Part shown: positions 9,701 to 18,313 of the stretch, one piece after another
How positions within the stretch are numbered: the stretch's first letter is position 1
Layout: every line of letters begins with the position of its first letter
From: Bacteroidota bacterium
GTDB lineage: Bacteria > Bacteroidota > Ignavibacteria > Tepidaquicellales > Tepidaquicellaceae
Reading direction: 5' to 3'
NCBI GenBank assembly: GCA_018266835.1
Contig: JAFDZP010000002.1
Span: 1,091,302 to 1,155,301, forward strand
DNA: 64,000 bases
The notes under the pieces: model-generated
Databases searched by the model: none
The model's input: the letters and a program-made list of their open reading frames with translations, nothing else
What the model was told of the DNA's origin: nothing
Made by a program: the position numbers and the translations under genes

Positions 9701-10374
9701 ACCCACTGCATAATTTTTTCCATAAGGAATTTAATATTATCGTATTCCTTTTCATCTTCAGTAATTCCGCTTGCTGTTTTTATTTCAGGGATTAACTTTG
9801 CCGCGCAGGCTTTATAATTATCGGGAATCTGGAAATTCTCGGGAGCGAATTTATCGCCTTCATAAAACCATCTGTAATTTTTTTCAAGCTCGGCAAGCTC
9901 GTTTACAAATCTTGCAGTGAATTTTTCTTCATCAACATCAAAATCTAATTTATCTGCAAAGCATAATTTTATTTTTGTTACAAAAGCATCCAGTTCCGGC
10001 CAGTTTATATTTTCAAGGTCGGCAGGTTTAAATCTTCTGAATACTTTTCTCTGAACAAATTCTTTTTTAAATAAAAATATATCTTCATTGTACTGTGCCT
10101 CATCAAGATATTTTGAAAGATGTTCCTGTACATTAAAAAGTTCTCCGAGGAAATCGGAAAGGTAAACGCTGGAATTCATTATTACTTCAGATGCCTGAAT
10201 ATAAGTATAGCCCTCGCCCAGGGAATCGCGGTATTTCTTAAATTCTTCAAATTTTTCAGAATTCGCGCTTTCAAAATACTTATAAAAATCCTCAGAGAGA
10301 TTTCTGAGTTTTTCGCTGACAAACAAATCTGCAAATGTGTACCCGAATTTGGGGTTTAGAATATTTTCGTTCAT
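6730..10374 (-). CDS. Multidomain FAD/NAD(P) iron-sulfur oxidoreductase (GltD/PreT-like plus PyrK-like)
   Basis: A 1214-residue fusion. Residues 1-290 form a helical region I do not recognise. Residues 298-380 hold eight cysteines (C298, C301, C309, C332, C364, C372, C375, C379) in a pattern suggesting iron-sulfur centres before a GltD-like domain. A first Rossmann motif GMGPAG (438-443) and a second (VVIGGGLTAIDT, about 630) suit FAD and NAD(P)H. From about 905 there is a ferredoxin-reductase fold of the dihydroorotate dehydrogenase electron-transfer (PyrK) type, ending in a [2Fe-2S] motif C1149, C1155, C1158, C1176. It faces away from the pyrimidine operon across 168 bases. A role in moving electrons between NAD(P)H and ferredoxin is inferred; the substrate is unknown. 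Confidence 0.8.
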   Translation of the reverse strand: MNENILNPKFGYTFADLFVSEKLRNLSEDFYKYFESANSEKFEEFKKYRDSLGEGYTYIQASEVIMNSSVYLSDFLGELFNVQEHLSKYLDEAQYNEDIFLFKKEFVQRKVFRRFKPADLENINWPELDAFVTKIKLCFADKLDFDVDEEKFTARFVNELAELEKNYRWFYEGDKFAPENFQIPDNYKACAAKLIPEIKTASGITEDEKEYDNIKFLMEKIMQWVFAKRQYDKDAAKWVSYFEPEKLDFDHLVHTETPEPNFPEKLEGEEKHFIQRNGFELHDHRMSERQILNQVDYCMYCHDREKDSCSKGLTDRFGALKANPLGIELTGCPLNEKISEAHLLRKSGRPLSALAIVAIDNPMCPGTGHRICNDCMKGCIYQKQEPVNIPQVETNTLRDVVNLPYGFEIYTLLTRWNPINIKRPYAEEYNGKNVLVVGMGPAGYTLSHHLLNAGFGVTGTDALKIEPLFGEYTGINPLTNERSEPKAIKDFSKEIEQELDKRIMQGFGGVTEYGITVRWDKNFLSMIYVNLARRNNFRLYDGVRFGSSIKIDDAWEMGFDHIAIAAGAGMPTIVDMKNNLAKGVRKSTDYLMSLQLSGASKDDNLTSTMIQLPAVVIGGGLTAIDTTTETAAYYPVQVKRVLDRYEKITAEKGEDYFWSTFNEEDKEIIKTFIAHGKEVRAEEELAKVENRKTNYIDLVRKFGGVSLVYRKRMQDSPAYRLNHEEIKEALEQGVYFVENLSPTEIVKDKYGRAEKVIFEKQTVEKTEDGKIKYRSSGEFIEMPAKTVQVAAGTSPNSMYEFENPETFEMDAKWQYFKTFKPVKGDDGKYSLEAVSTKEDGFFTSYNKNGKFISFYGDIHPKYVGSVVKAMASAKKGSWDVVDILKNEEGKFKTSKEFFEITDEKFVARVHSVKRLNDRTIELIIKSKSGADKFSAGQFFKLQNYEVLTEKKNGISTAFEGVALAGVSADKENGLLKFVVIERGVSTSLIKNLKEGEKVFLMGPTGNTPKISTGQNVLIAGGGSGNAVLLSVAQELKKQNNNVLYFAGYRKNDEVFDREIIESSSDKVIWCSEEGDINPAREQDTFFKGTIIEGIKNYVSNDKDLKHINKIITAGSPEMMQGIRDARKTFLKEYLNGHEAVANINSPMQCMMKAVCARCLLRNVDPETGKEKFVYSCECQEQKLDEIDFSNLEERLEMNAPMEKLNRLYYECFVK

Positions 10375-10542
10375 GCGTAAAAATGATTATTACTAAATAT
10401 AATTCTAATATTATTAAATAAGAATTTACTAATTTTTTGCACTTATTTTGCAGAGCGTCAATGCTTTAAAAAAGTATTTAATTATCCGAAATTTTTCGTT
10501 ATACTCAATATTCAACTAAAAACACCAACTTTTTAAAACATT

Positions 10543-12006
10543 ATGGAAAAGATTAAATATTCCGAAGTAAAGAATTTTATTGACGGAAAGTTCACTTCTA
10601 ACGGGCAGGCAAGAATGGACGTACTTTCACCGATTGACGGTAAAGTTATCTCAAAAGTTCTCCTTTCAAAGAAAAATGATTTAGACGCAGCAGTAGAATC
10701 CGCTAAAAAAGCGTTTCCTGCCTGGTCAGCAACTCCTATAAAAGAAAGAGTACAGATTTTCTATCGCTACAGAACTCTGATGGAAAAGCACATGGACGAG
10801 CTTTCTTACATTACACACTTAGAAAACGGCAAAACAATAGACGAAGCAAGAGCTGAAGTTGAAAAAAGCATAGAACTTACAGAATTTGCATGTTCATTAC
10901 CGCAGTTAATCGGCGGTGAAATTCTTGAAGTAAGCAAAGGTGTTGAGTGCAGAATTGACCACGCTCCTTTAGGCGTAGTTGCTTCCATCGCTCCTTTCAA
11001 CTTCCCGCACATGGTTCCTCACTGGACAATTCCGAATGCGCTTGCCCTCGGAAACTGTATGATAATGAAACCATCTGAGCAGGTACCTATTACATCAAGC
11101 TACATTGCAGATATGCTTAAAGAAGCAGGACTTCCTGACGGAGTGTTCAATGTTGTAAACGGAGACAGAGATATAGTAGAAGCAATCTGCGACCATCCGG
11201 GAATTGCAGCAGTTTCGTTCGTCGGCTCAACAAAAGTTGCAAAGATTGTTTATATACGTTCAACAGGCACATTAAAAAGATGTGTTGCGCTTGGTGGAGC
11301 AAAGAACCACTTAATAGTATTACCTGATGCTAACGTTGCAATGACTGCATCAAACGTTGCTGCTTCAATGTCAGGCTGCGCAGGTCAGAGATGTATGGCT
11401 GCATCTGCAATGGTAGGCGTAGGACCGATTGACCACATTGTAGAAAAATTAGTAGAGGAATCAAAGAAAATCGTTCCGGGAAAAAATCTCGGTTCAGTTA
11501 TTTCAAAAGAAGCAAAAGAAAGAATCGAAAGATATATCACTGAAGCAGAAAAGCTCGGCGCAAAAGTACTTGTTGACGGAAGAAATGCAACAGTGCCTGA
11601 CCATGAAGGCGGATTTTATGTAGGACCTACGGTTATTGACTATGTAACTCCCGATATGGCAATTGCAAAAGAAGAAGTATTCGGACCTGTAATCGCAATT
11701 TTAAGAACAGATTCACTTGAAGAAGCAATTAAAATTGAAAACAGCTCGAACTACGGAAACGCAGCATCTGTATTCACACAAAACGGAAGTTTTGCAAGAT
11801 ACGTAATGGAACATGCATCTGCAGGAATGATTGGCGTAAACATCGGAGTTCCTGTTCCGCGTGAACCGTTCTCCTTCGGCGGTTGGAACGAATCGAAATT
11901 CGGAACAAGCGATATTACAGGTAAGAGCTCAATAGAATTCTGGACACAATTAAAGAAGACAAGCATTAAATGGAATGCTGAAGCGAAGACGAATTGGATG
12001 AGCTAA
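10543..12006 (+). CDS. mmsA: CoA-acylating (methyl)malonate-semialdehyde dehydrogenase
   Basis: Oxidises malonate semialdehyde or methylmalonate semialdehyde with NAD+ and CoA to acetyl-CoA or propionyl-CoA. The 487 residues form one aldehyde dehydrogenase domain. MMSDH features are PFNFPHMVPHWTIPNAL (151-167), GGAKNHLIVLPDAN and the nucleophile C284 in GQRCMA. It is the first gene of the plus-strand pyrimidine operon, next to the aminotransferase that would produce its substrate, so it is the last step of the pathway. Downstream 98 bases are free before the aminotransferase. Family identity is strong; the preferred substrate is inferred from context. Confidence 0.93.
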   Translation: MEKIKYSEVKNFIDGKFTSNGQARMDVLSPIDGKVISKVLLSKKNDLDAAVESAKKAFPAWSATPIKERVQIFYRYRTLMEKHMDELSYITHLENGKTIDEARAEVEKSIELTEFACSLPQLIGGEILEVSKGVECRIDHAPLGVVASIAPFNFPHMVPHWTIPNALALGNCMIMKPSEQVPITSSYIADMLKEAGLPDGVFNVVNGDRDIVEAICDHPGIAAVSFVGSTKVAKIVYIRSTGTLKRCVALGGAKNHLIVLPDANVAMTASNVAASMSGCAGQRCMAASAMVGVGPIDHIVEKLVEESKKIVPGKNLGSVISKEAKERIERYITEAEKLGAKVLVDGRNATVPDHEGGFYVGPTVIDYVTPDMAIAKEEVFGPVIAILRTDSLEEAIKIENSSNYGNAASVFTQNGSFARYVMEHASAGMIGVNIGVPVPREPFSFGGWNESKFGTSDITGKSSIEFWTQLKKTSIKWNAEAKTNWMS

Positions 12007-12104
12007 GCTTCGTTGATGGTTGTTCGTTTATTGTTATTCGAAATGATGCAATATTTTTTTGTTACGATTTAACTATTTAAAACCTAACTTTTTAACTTTT
12101 TGAA

Positions 12105-13454
12105 ATGTATCAAATCACACAAAACAGAGATGAAGTAATAGATAATAGTCTTCTTTACACTCTGACTTCATGGTCGAAGCAAAAGGGACTAAAGCCAATG
12201 CCGATAAAAAGCGGCAAAGGTATTTTTATATACGATTACGACGGGAAAAGATATTTTGATTTCTCCTCGCAGCTTATCTGTATTAACATAGGGCACGGGC
12301 ATCCGAAAGTTGCAGAGGCAGTTGCAAAGCAAATGAGCGAAATCAGTTACGTCTACCCCGGAATGGTAACGGCAGCAAGAGGTGACCTTGGAAAAAAACT
12401 AGCAGAGATAGCTCCCGGAGATATGAACAAAGCGTTCTTTACTCTCGGCGGAGCAGAAGCAATTGAAAATGCAATTAAGCTCGCACGTGTTTACACAGGC
12501 AGACATAAAATAGTTTCTTTTTATCAGTCATATCATGGAGCAACATATGCCTCTGCAACAGCAGGAGGCGACCCGAGAAAGCATGCAATAGATTCTCAGC
12601 AGCCGGGAAATTTTGTCCACGTTGAAAATCCTTACTTCTACAGATGTCCGTGGAACAGCAAGACTCCGGAAGAATGTTCGGAAATGGCAGCTGCTCACAT
12701 GGAAAGAGTAATTCAATACGAAGGACCCCAGACAGTTGCTGCAATTTTAATGGAAGGCGAATCAGGTTCATCAGGATGCATAAAATATCCTGCCGGCTAC
12801 TGGAAAAAAATTGAAGCGATTGCAAAAAGATACGGAATACTTTTGATCTGCGACGAAGTAATGAGCGGATTCGGACGCACGGGAAAATGGTTCGGTGTTG
12901 ACCATCACGGAGTTGTACCTGACATCATGACAATGGCAAAAGGTCTTACATCAGCTTATCTCCCTATGGGAGGAGTAATGGTAAGAGACGAGATTGCTCA
13001 TGCATTTGATGAGAAACCATTGCCGCTCGGACTTACATACTCGGCTCACGCAGTTACATGCGCTGCAGCAAATGCAGTAATAGATATTTATAAAGAAGAG
13101 AATTTAATTGAGAACGCTGCCAACATGGGAAAATACATGGATGAGCAGGTTGCAAAGTTAATGGATAAACATCCTTCAATCGGCGACTTCAGAAATACTG
13201 GTCTGCTTGGCTGTCTTGAATTAGTAAAGAACAGAGATACAAAAGAGCCTATGGCAAGATGGAACGCTCCGCCGAATGAAATGGAAGTAATGAATAAAGT
13301 TATGGCAAAAATTTCCGAGCTTGGTATGTACACAATGGGAAGATGGAACATGATTTTCATCGCTCCACCGCTTTGCATTACCAAAGAACAGATTGATGAA
13401 GGTCTTGATATAATTTCAAAAGCTTTAACAATAGCTGACGAACATTGTAGTTAA
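12105..13454 (+). CDS. Class III omega-aminotransferase (probable beta-alanine aminotransferase)
   Basis: A PLP-dependent class III aminotransferase of 449 residues. Conserved residues are D250 in LLICDEVMSGFGRTG, which binds the PLP pyridine nitrogen, and K279 in MTMAKGLTSAYLPMGG, which forms the Schiff base. Cofactor-phosphate motif GGAEAIENA is at 115-123. In this operon the natural amino donor is beta-alanine or 3-aminoisobutyrate released by beta-ureidopropionase, and the product is (methyl)malonate semialdehyde for the neighbouring dehydrogenase. Taurine, GABA or other omega-amino acids cannot be excluded from sequence alone. Confidence 0.9.
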   Translation: MYQITQNRDEVIDNSLLYTLTSWSKQKGLKPMPIKSGKGIFIYDYDGKRYFDFSSQLICINIGHGHPKVAEAVAKQMSEISYVYPGMVTAARGDLGKKLAEIAPGDMNKAFFTLGGAEAIENAIKLARVYTGRHKIVSFYQSYHGATYASATAGGDPRKHAIDSQQPGNFVHVENPYFYRCPWNSKTPEECSEMAAAHMERVIQYEGPQTVAAILMEGESGSSGCIKYPAGYWKKIEAIAKRYGILLICDEVMSGFGRTGKWFGVDHHGVVPDIMTMAKGLTSAYLPMGGVMVRDEIAHAFDEKPLPLGLTYSAHAVTCAAANAVIDIYKEENLIENAANMGKYMDEQVAKLMDKHPSIGDFRNTGLLGCLELVKNRDTKEPMARWNAPPNEMEVMNKVMAKISELGMYTMGRWNMIFIAPPLCITKEQIDEGLDIISKALTIADEHCS

Positions 13455-13515
13455 TACAATAAAGAGAAAGTAACTCAGATAAATAAATTTAATCCTTAAA
13501 CTAACTAAGAATCCA

Positions 13516-15015
13516 TTGGATAGTGATTCACAGGATTTAGTTTTAAAGAACGATATTACATCTTCACCGCTTTACAGTGAAGACTTAGCCCCTGTCTCTC
13601 AATCCCACAGAACATGGGGCACATGGAACTACGCGGCGCTATGGATAAGCATGAGCTTATGCATTCCGACGTATATGCTTGCAAGCTCTTTAATAGAGGG
13701 CGGAATGAACTGGTGGCAGTCAATCTTAACGATTTTCATTGCCAATACAGTTGTGCTTATTCCCATGATATTGAACGGCAGAGCAGGCGCGAAATACGGA
13801 ATACCGTTCCCTGTTTTTGTGCGCGCAAGCTTTGGTGTTAAGGGCGCAAACATTCCTGCAGTCCTTCGTGCAATTGTTGCGTGCGGATGGTTCGGCATAC
13901 AGACATGGATAGGCGGATTTTCAATCTACCAGATGATTCATGTATGGTACCCCGGCATTGCAAATTTGCCGCATATTTTTCCTGCATGGATGGGACTCGA
14001 AACAGGTCCTGCAATAACGTTCTTACTTTTCTGGTTACTCAATATGTACGTTGTTTACCTTGGTGTAGACAGCATAAAAAAACTTTTAGTTTTCAAAGCG
14101 TTCTTTTTACCTGCAGCAGCAGTAGCTCTTTTGTTCTGGGCAATCAATGCAGGCAACGGACTTGGACCTATACTTGCAACTCCGTCTAAGTTTACTACAA
14201 GCGGCGAGTTCTGGAATTTCTTCTTCCCTGCCTTAACAGGCATGGTCGGATTCTGGGCAACACTTTCATTGAATATTCCTGACTTCACGCGATACGCAAA
14301 AAGCCAGAAGGCGCAGATTGTCGGACAGGCAATCGGCTTGCCGCCTTCAATGACTTTATTTGCTTTTATCGGAGTAGTGGTTACATCGGCAACAACGATT
14401 ATTTACGGAACGACAATTTGGGACCCCGTCGTATTAGCAGGAAAATTTGAAAATAAATTAGTAGTAAGTATTGCAATGATTTGCGTTGCTATATCTACAT
14501 TAGCTACTAACATTGCAGCAAATATTGTGAGTCCCGCAAATGATTTTGCACAGCTGGCTCCATCAAAAATTGATTTCAGAAAAGGCGGATACATTACGGG
14601 AGTTATCGGAATTTTAATTCTCCCATGGAAATTAATTGCAGACCCTAACGGATATATTTTTATGTGGCTCGTAGCTTATTCAAGTCTGCTTGGTCCTGTT
14701 GGCGGAATTATGATAATTGATTATTTCTTCGTTCGCAAACAAAGATTGCATCTGAATGAATTGTACGATGTTAAGGGAGAGTATTCCTACTCAGGCGGAT
14801 ATAACAAAGCTGCATTGATTGCTTTACTGCTGGGTATATTACCTAATGTTCCGGGATTTTTACTGAATGTAAATCTTGTCGGGAAAGATATGTTCCCTCT
14901 GTGGTTATCAAATTTATATCACTATGCGTGGTTCATAGGATTTGCAATATCAGGACTCTTGTATTATGTGTTTATGAAAAACCGTGTTCCTGCCGCTGAC
15001 ACACAAACACTTTAA
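13516..15015 (+). CDS. NCS1 family nucleobase/hydantoin permease, TTG start
   Basis: A 499-residue inner-membrane transporter with about 12 hydrophobic helices. The N-terminal RTWGTWNYAALWISMSLCIP is the classic start of NCS1 carriers for uracil, allantoin, hydantoin and cytosine. Later conserved pieces are GIPFPVFVRASFG, GWFGIQTWIGG, NIPDFTRYA and ANIVSPANDF. The start is TTG at 13516; no in-frame ATG occurs before the first helix, which supports the TTG. It lies between the aminotransferase and dihydropyrimidinase genes, so uptake of uracil, thymine or a dihydropyrimidine is likely. Confidence 0.9.
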   Translation: MDSDSQDLVLKNDITSSPLYSEDLAPVSQSHRTWGTWNYAALWISMSLCIPTYMLASSLIEGGMNWWQSILTIFIANTVVLIPMILNGRAGAKYGIPFPVFVRASFGVKGANIPAVLRAIVACGWFGIQTWIGGFSIYQMIHVWYPGIANLPHIFPAWMGLETGPAITFLLFWLLNMYVVYLGVDSIKKLLVFKAFFLPAAAVALLFWAINAGNGLGPILATPSKFTTSGEFWNFFFPALTGMVGFWATLSLNIPDFTRYAKSQKAQIVGQAIGLPPSMTLFAFIGVVVTSATTIIYGTTIWDPVVLAGKFENKLVVSIAMICVAISTLATNIAANIVSPANDFAQLAPSKIDFRKGGYITGVIGILILPWKLIADPNGYIFMWLVAYSSLLGPVGGIMIIDYFFVRKQRLHLNELYDVKGEYSYSGGYNKAALIALLLGILPNVPGFLLNVNLVGKDMFPLWLSNLYHYAWFIGFAISGLLYYVFMKNRVPAADTQTL

Positions 15016-15090
15016 TTCACAAAAAATTTTCGTGAGTTGTTGTTAAGATTTTTGCGGCTGTTTATTTTTTAAAAATTGAAATAAAATATT

Positions 15091-16473
15091 ATGTCAATAC
15101 TCATTAAGAACGGAAGAGTTGTAACAGCTTCCGAAGATTACATTGCAGATGTTTTTATCGAAGGAGAAAAAATTTCTCGGATCGGAAAAAACCTCGACGT
15201 TAAAGCCGATGAAATAATTGATGCTTCGGGCAAGCTCGTTATTCCCGGCGGAATTGACCCTCATGTTCATTTAGATATGCCTTTCATGGGTACGTTCTCA
15301 TCTGACAGCTATGAAACAGGAACCCGCGCAGCTTTGCACGGCGGAACGACAACTGTAATTGATTTCATTCTGCAGACACAGGGAAAATCATTGCAGTCAG
15401 CTTATGATGAATGGAGCGGCAGAGCTAACGGCACTACATACGGAGATTATTCTTTCCATATGGCAGTAACTGATTTCAACGAAGATACAAAAAAAGAGAT
15501 CGCTCACTTTGTAAATGACTTAGGTATTACATCATTCAAAACATTCATGGCTTATAAAGGCGCATTGATGATTGATGACAGGCAGATGATTGGCCTGATG
15601 AATGAAGTCCGTGACCAAGGCGGAATGGTAACAGTTCACGCAACTAACGGAGACATGATTGACTTCTTAATTGCAAAACACAGAGCAGAAGGAAAGCTTG
15701 AACCGCTGTATCATTATCTTTCACAGCCGGAAGTTACTGAAGCAGAGGCATCGGGAAGATTTGCCGACATGGCAAGATATACAGGCGTTCCCGGATACAT
15801 TGTTCACATGACTTGCGAAGGCGCGCTGAATGCAATAAGAAGAGAGATGACAAAAAATTACAGAGTTTATGCTGAGACATGTATTCAATATTTAATTCTG
15901 GATGCATCTTTATACGAAAAGAATTTCGAAGGAGCTAAGTGGGTTATGAGTCCGCCTTTGAGAGAGAAAAAAGACCAGGCAGCTTTATGGGGCGGAATAA
16001 ATCAGGGAAGCATTCAAGTTGTTGCGACTGACCACTGTCCTTTTATGTGGGTGCAGAAGGAAATGGGCAAAGATGATTTCTCAAAAATCCCTAACGGTCA
16101 TCCCGCAATTGAAAACAGAATGGAATTACTTTTCAGCGAAGGCGTGAACAAAGGAAAAATTTCTTTGAATAAATTTGTGGAGGTAAGCTCAACTAATGCA
16201 GCAAAGATATTCGGAATGTTCCCGCATAAAGGAACCATCGGAATCGGAGCAGATGCAGATATAGTAATTTTTGATCCTAACGAAGAGCACACACTTTCAG
16301 CAAAAACTCATCATATGAACGTTGACTACAGCGGTTACGAAGGATGGAAGTTAAAAGGAAAAGTGAAGCAGACAATTTTAAGAGGAACACTGGCAATTGA
16401 TAACGGTGAAGTGAAGATAAAGAAGGGATACGGAAAGTTTATTAAGAGAAAGAAAGTTTCGAATTTAATATAA
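15091..16473 (+). CDS. Dihydropyrimidinase (D-hydantoinase family)
   Basis: Opens 5,6-dihydrouracil or dihydrothymine to N-carbamoyl-beta-amino acids at a binuclear zinc centre. The 460-residue amidohydrolase has H58 and H60 in DPHVHLD, the carbamylated K150 in TSFKTFMAYKGA, further metal histidines in VTVHATNGD and YIVHMTCEG, and the catalytic Asp in VVATDHCPF. Context between the NCS1 carrier and beta-ureidopropionase fixes it as the second catabolic step rather than a dihydroorotase or allantoinase. It is followed after 9 bases by an antitoxin gene that is foreign to the pathway. Confidence 0.95.
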   Translation: MSILIKNGRVVTASEDYIADVFIEGEKISRIGKNLDVKADEIIDASGKLVIPGGIDPHVHLDMPFMGTFSSDSYETGTRAALHGGTTTVIDFILQTQGKSLQSAYDEWSGRANGTTYGDYSFHMAVTDFNEDTKKEIAHFVNDLGITSFKTFMAYKGALMIDDRQMIGLMNEVRDQGGMVTVHATNGDMIDFLIAKHRAEGKLEPLYHYLSQPEVTEAEASGRFADMARYTGVPGYIVHMTCEGALNAIRREMTKNYRVYAETCIQYLILDASLYEKNFEGAKWVMSPPLREKKDQAALWGGINQGSIQVVATDHCPFMWVQKEMGKDDFSKIPNGHPAIENRMELLFSEGVNKGKISLNKFVEVSSTNAAKIFGMFPHKGTIGIGADADIVIFDPNEEHTLSAKTHHMNVDYSGYEGWKLKGKVKQTILRGTLAIDNGEVKIKKGYGKFIKRKKVSNLI

Positions 16474-16482
16474 TTTTTACAA

Positions 16483-16713
16483 ATGGAACAGAAATTAAAA
16501 GACAAAATCTTAAAAGAAGTTAAAGAATCTGAGGATGAAGATTTATTAGTCACCTTGCAAAGTGTAATCGATACATTTAAAGATAAAGAAGAAATTTATG
16601 TATTAACTAAAGAACAAGAGGAAGCTATAGAGAAAAGTGAAAAAGATTTTGAGGAAGGCAGAGTAGTTCCTCACGAAGAGGTTGTAAAAAAAATTAAAAA
16701 GATGTTTGAGTGA
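16483..16713 (+). CDS. Putative type II antitoxin
   Basis: A 76-residue, highly charged, helical protein. The pattern EEIYVLTKEQEEAIEKSEKDF followed by a short basic end is typical of small antitoxins paired with ParE/RelE toxins, and it is paralogous to the antitoxin at 31416-31643 (DEIYILSEEEEAAINEG). It is only nine bases after dihydropyrimidinase and overlaps the toxin gene by four bases (GTGA). It presumably neutralises the toxin and represses the pair, but no separate operator is evident because it is embedded in the pyrimidine operon. Confidence 0.7.
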   Translation: MEQKLKDKILKEVKESEDEDLLVTLQSVIDTFKDKEEIYVLTKEQEEAIEKSEKDFEEGRVVPHEEVVKKIKKMFE

Positions 16714-16994
16714 AAATTATCTGGTCCTCTTCAGCTGAGAAAACTCTTGATGATATTTCTGTTTACTATTTAAACTCTTATGGTGTTAATTATGGGAAGA
16801 AATTAATCAATAGAATTATTGATGCAGTAGAAATAATAAAAGACAATGTTCAGATAGGTAAACGTACATCACGGGCTAATGTTAGATTTATCATCAGAGG
16901 AAATTACTCAATTTATTATAGAGTAAGTAAATCAGATATTTTAATACTCACTATCTGGGATAACAGAAGAAATCCAAAACAATTTAAAATTTAA
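16710..16994 (+). CDS. ParE/RelE-family toxin, GTG start
   Basis: A 94-residue protein of the RelE/ParE superfamily: IIWSSSAEKTLDDISVYY at the N-terminus, a central helix pair with IGKRT, and the C-terminal strand set RFIIRGNYSIYYRVSKSDI then ILTIWDNRRNP. The start is GTG at 16710, overlapping the antitoxin stop, which implies translational coupling. The C-terminal strands are intact, unlike the second toxin at 31136-31431. It could poison gyrase (ParE) or mRNA (RelE); sequence alone does not decide. Confidence 0.8.
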   Translation: MKIIWSSSAEKTLDDISVYYLNSYGVNYGKKLINRIIDAVEIIKDNVQIGKRTSRANVRFIIRGNYSIYYRVSKSDILILTIWDNRRNPKQFKI

Positions 16995-17008
16995 CCATAT
17001 AATATATT

Positions 17009-17875
17009 ATGCCAAGAATAATTAAATCCGGTCTAATTCAGATGTCATTGCCTATGACCGAAGGCGAAGGAAGCATTCATCAGATTGTTGATGCAATGGT
17101 AGCGAAACACGTTCCATACATTGAAGAAGCAGGTAAACAAGGCGTTCAGATATTATGCTTACAGGAAATTTTTAATACTCCGTACTTTTGTCCCGGGCAG
17201 GATAAAGCATGGTACGAATCCGCCGAACATATGCCGGGACCAACGGTCGAGCTTATGCAGCAGTATGCAAAAAAATATTCGATGGTAATTATAGTTCCAA
17301 TCTACGAAAAAGAGCAGGCAGGATTTTTATACAACTCCGCTGCAGTTATTGATGCAGACGGAACTTACCTCGGTAAATACAGAAAAAATCATATTCCTCA
17401 TACATCAGGTTTCTGGGAAAAATTCTTCTTCAAACCGGGTAATTTAGGATATCCTGTTTTCCAGACAAAGTATTGTAAAGTCGGTGTGTACATCTGCTAT
17501 GACAGACATTTCCCGGAAGGCGCAAGAATCTTAGGTCTTAACGGTGCAGAGATTGTTTACAATCCTTCTGCAACTGTTGCAGGTTTATCACAATACTTAT
17601 GGAAACTCGAACAGCCTGCACACGCAGCAGCTAACGGATACTTCATGGGATGTATTAACAGAGTCGGTGTAGAAAAACCATGGAACCTCGGTAAATTCTA
17701 CGGCTCATCTTATTTCGTTGATCCGCGCGGACAAATATTTGCATGCGCATCTGAAGATAACGATGAATTATTAGTTGCAGAATTTGATTTAGACATGATT
17801 GAAGAAGTCCGCTCCACATGGCAGTTCTTCAGAGACAGAAGACCAGAAACATACGGTAAGATGACTGAACTTTGA
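17009..17875 (+). CDS. Beta-ureidopropionase (N-carbamoyl-beta-alanine amidohydrolase)
   Basis: Hydrolyses N-carbamoyl-beta-alanine to beta-alanine, CO2 and ammonia, the third catabolic step. It is a 288-residue nitrilase-superfamily protein with the Glu-Lys-Cys triad E53 (CLQEIFNTPYF), K126 (LGKYRKNHIPH) and C163 (VYICYDRHFPEGAR). The FNTPYF and GFWEKFFFKPGN segments are typical of N-carbamoyl amidases. The neighbouring dihydropyrimidinase and PreTA support the assignment. The following base pairs hold the first S23-type inverted-repeat element, starting one base after this stop codon. Confidence 0.93.
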   Translation: MPRIIKSGLIQMSLPMTEGEGSIHQIVDAMVAKHVPYIEEAGKQGVQILCLQEIFNTPYFCPGQDKAWYESAEHMPGPTVELMQQYAKKYSMVIIVPIYEKEQAGFLYNSAAVIDADGTYLGKYRKNHIPHTSGFWEKFFFKPGNLGYPVFQTKYCKVGVYICYDRHFPEGARILGLNGAEIVYNPSATVAGLSQYLWKLEQPAHAAANGYFMGCINRVGVEKPWNLGKFYGSSYFVDPRGQIFACASEDNDELLVAEFDLDMIEEVRSTWQFFRDRRPETYGKMTEL

Positions 17876-17876
17876 T

Positions 17877-18302
17877 AAGTATCGAGTAGAAGGTAGAAAG
17901 TATAAAGTATTTATTTTATGCATGACTATAAAAAGCTCAATGTCTGGAAAGAATCGATTGAGCTGATAACTGAAGTTTATAAAACAACAAGTGAATTTCC
18001 TTCTACTGAGAAATTTGGATTAATAAGTCAGATAAACCGTTGCGCTGTTTCGATTGCATCTAATATTGCGGAAGGAGCAGGAAGAAATACGGACGGAGAG
18101 TTCAGGCAGTTTTTAGGAACTTCTAAAGGCTCAAGTTACGAATTAGAAACTCAATTAATTGTTTCAAATAATTTAGGATATATTTCAATTGAAGAGTTAA
18201 ACATTTTGATTGAAAAGTTAGAATATGATCAAAAGATGATACACAATTTAATTAAAAGCTTGAAGTAGTTACTTTATACTTTCTACTTTCTACTTAATAC
18301 TA
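17877..18302 (+). mobile_element. IVS-like element 1: S23 gene enclosed by 33-base inverted repeats
   Basis: Left arm 17877-17909 and right arm 18270-18302 are inverted repeats matching at 29 of 33 positions. Two of the four differences become G-U pairs in RNA, so a transcript would form a stem of about 32 bp closing a 360-base loop. The loop contains exactly one gene, the S23/four-helix-bundle protein at 17918-18268. Arms are built of degenerate units such as AGTAGAAAGTAT. This is the architecture of intervening sequences in bacterial 23S rRNA, here sitting between two metabolic genes. No target-site duplication is visible. Confidence 0.75.
17918..18268 (+). CDS. S23/four-helix-bundle (23S rRNA IVS-type) protein
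   Basis: A 116-residue protein of the S23 ribosomal/IVS four-helix-bundle family. Hallmarks are YKKLNVWKESIELI at the start, FPSTEKFGLISQINRCAVSI, then SNIAEGAGRNTDGEFRQFL and YELETQL. The family is known from open reading frames inside 23S rRNA intervening sequences and from scattered genomic copies; its biochemical role is not established. It has no evident part in pyrimidine breakdown. It is the only gene in the inverted-repeat element at 17877-18302. Confidence 0.92.
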   Translation: MHDYKKLNVWKESIELITEVYKTTSEFPSTEKFGLISQINRCAVSIASNIAEGAGRNTDGEFRQFLGTSKGSSYELETQLIVSNNLGYISIEELNILIEKLEYDQKMIHNLIKSLK

Positions 18303-18313
18303 AATACTAACAA

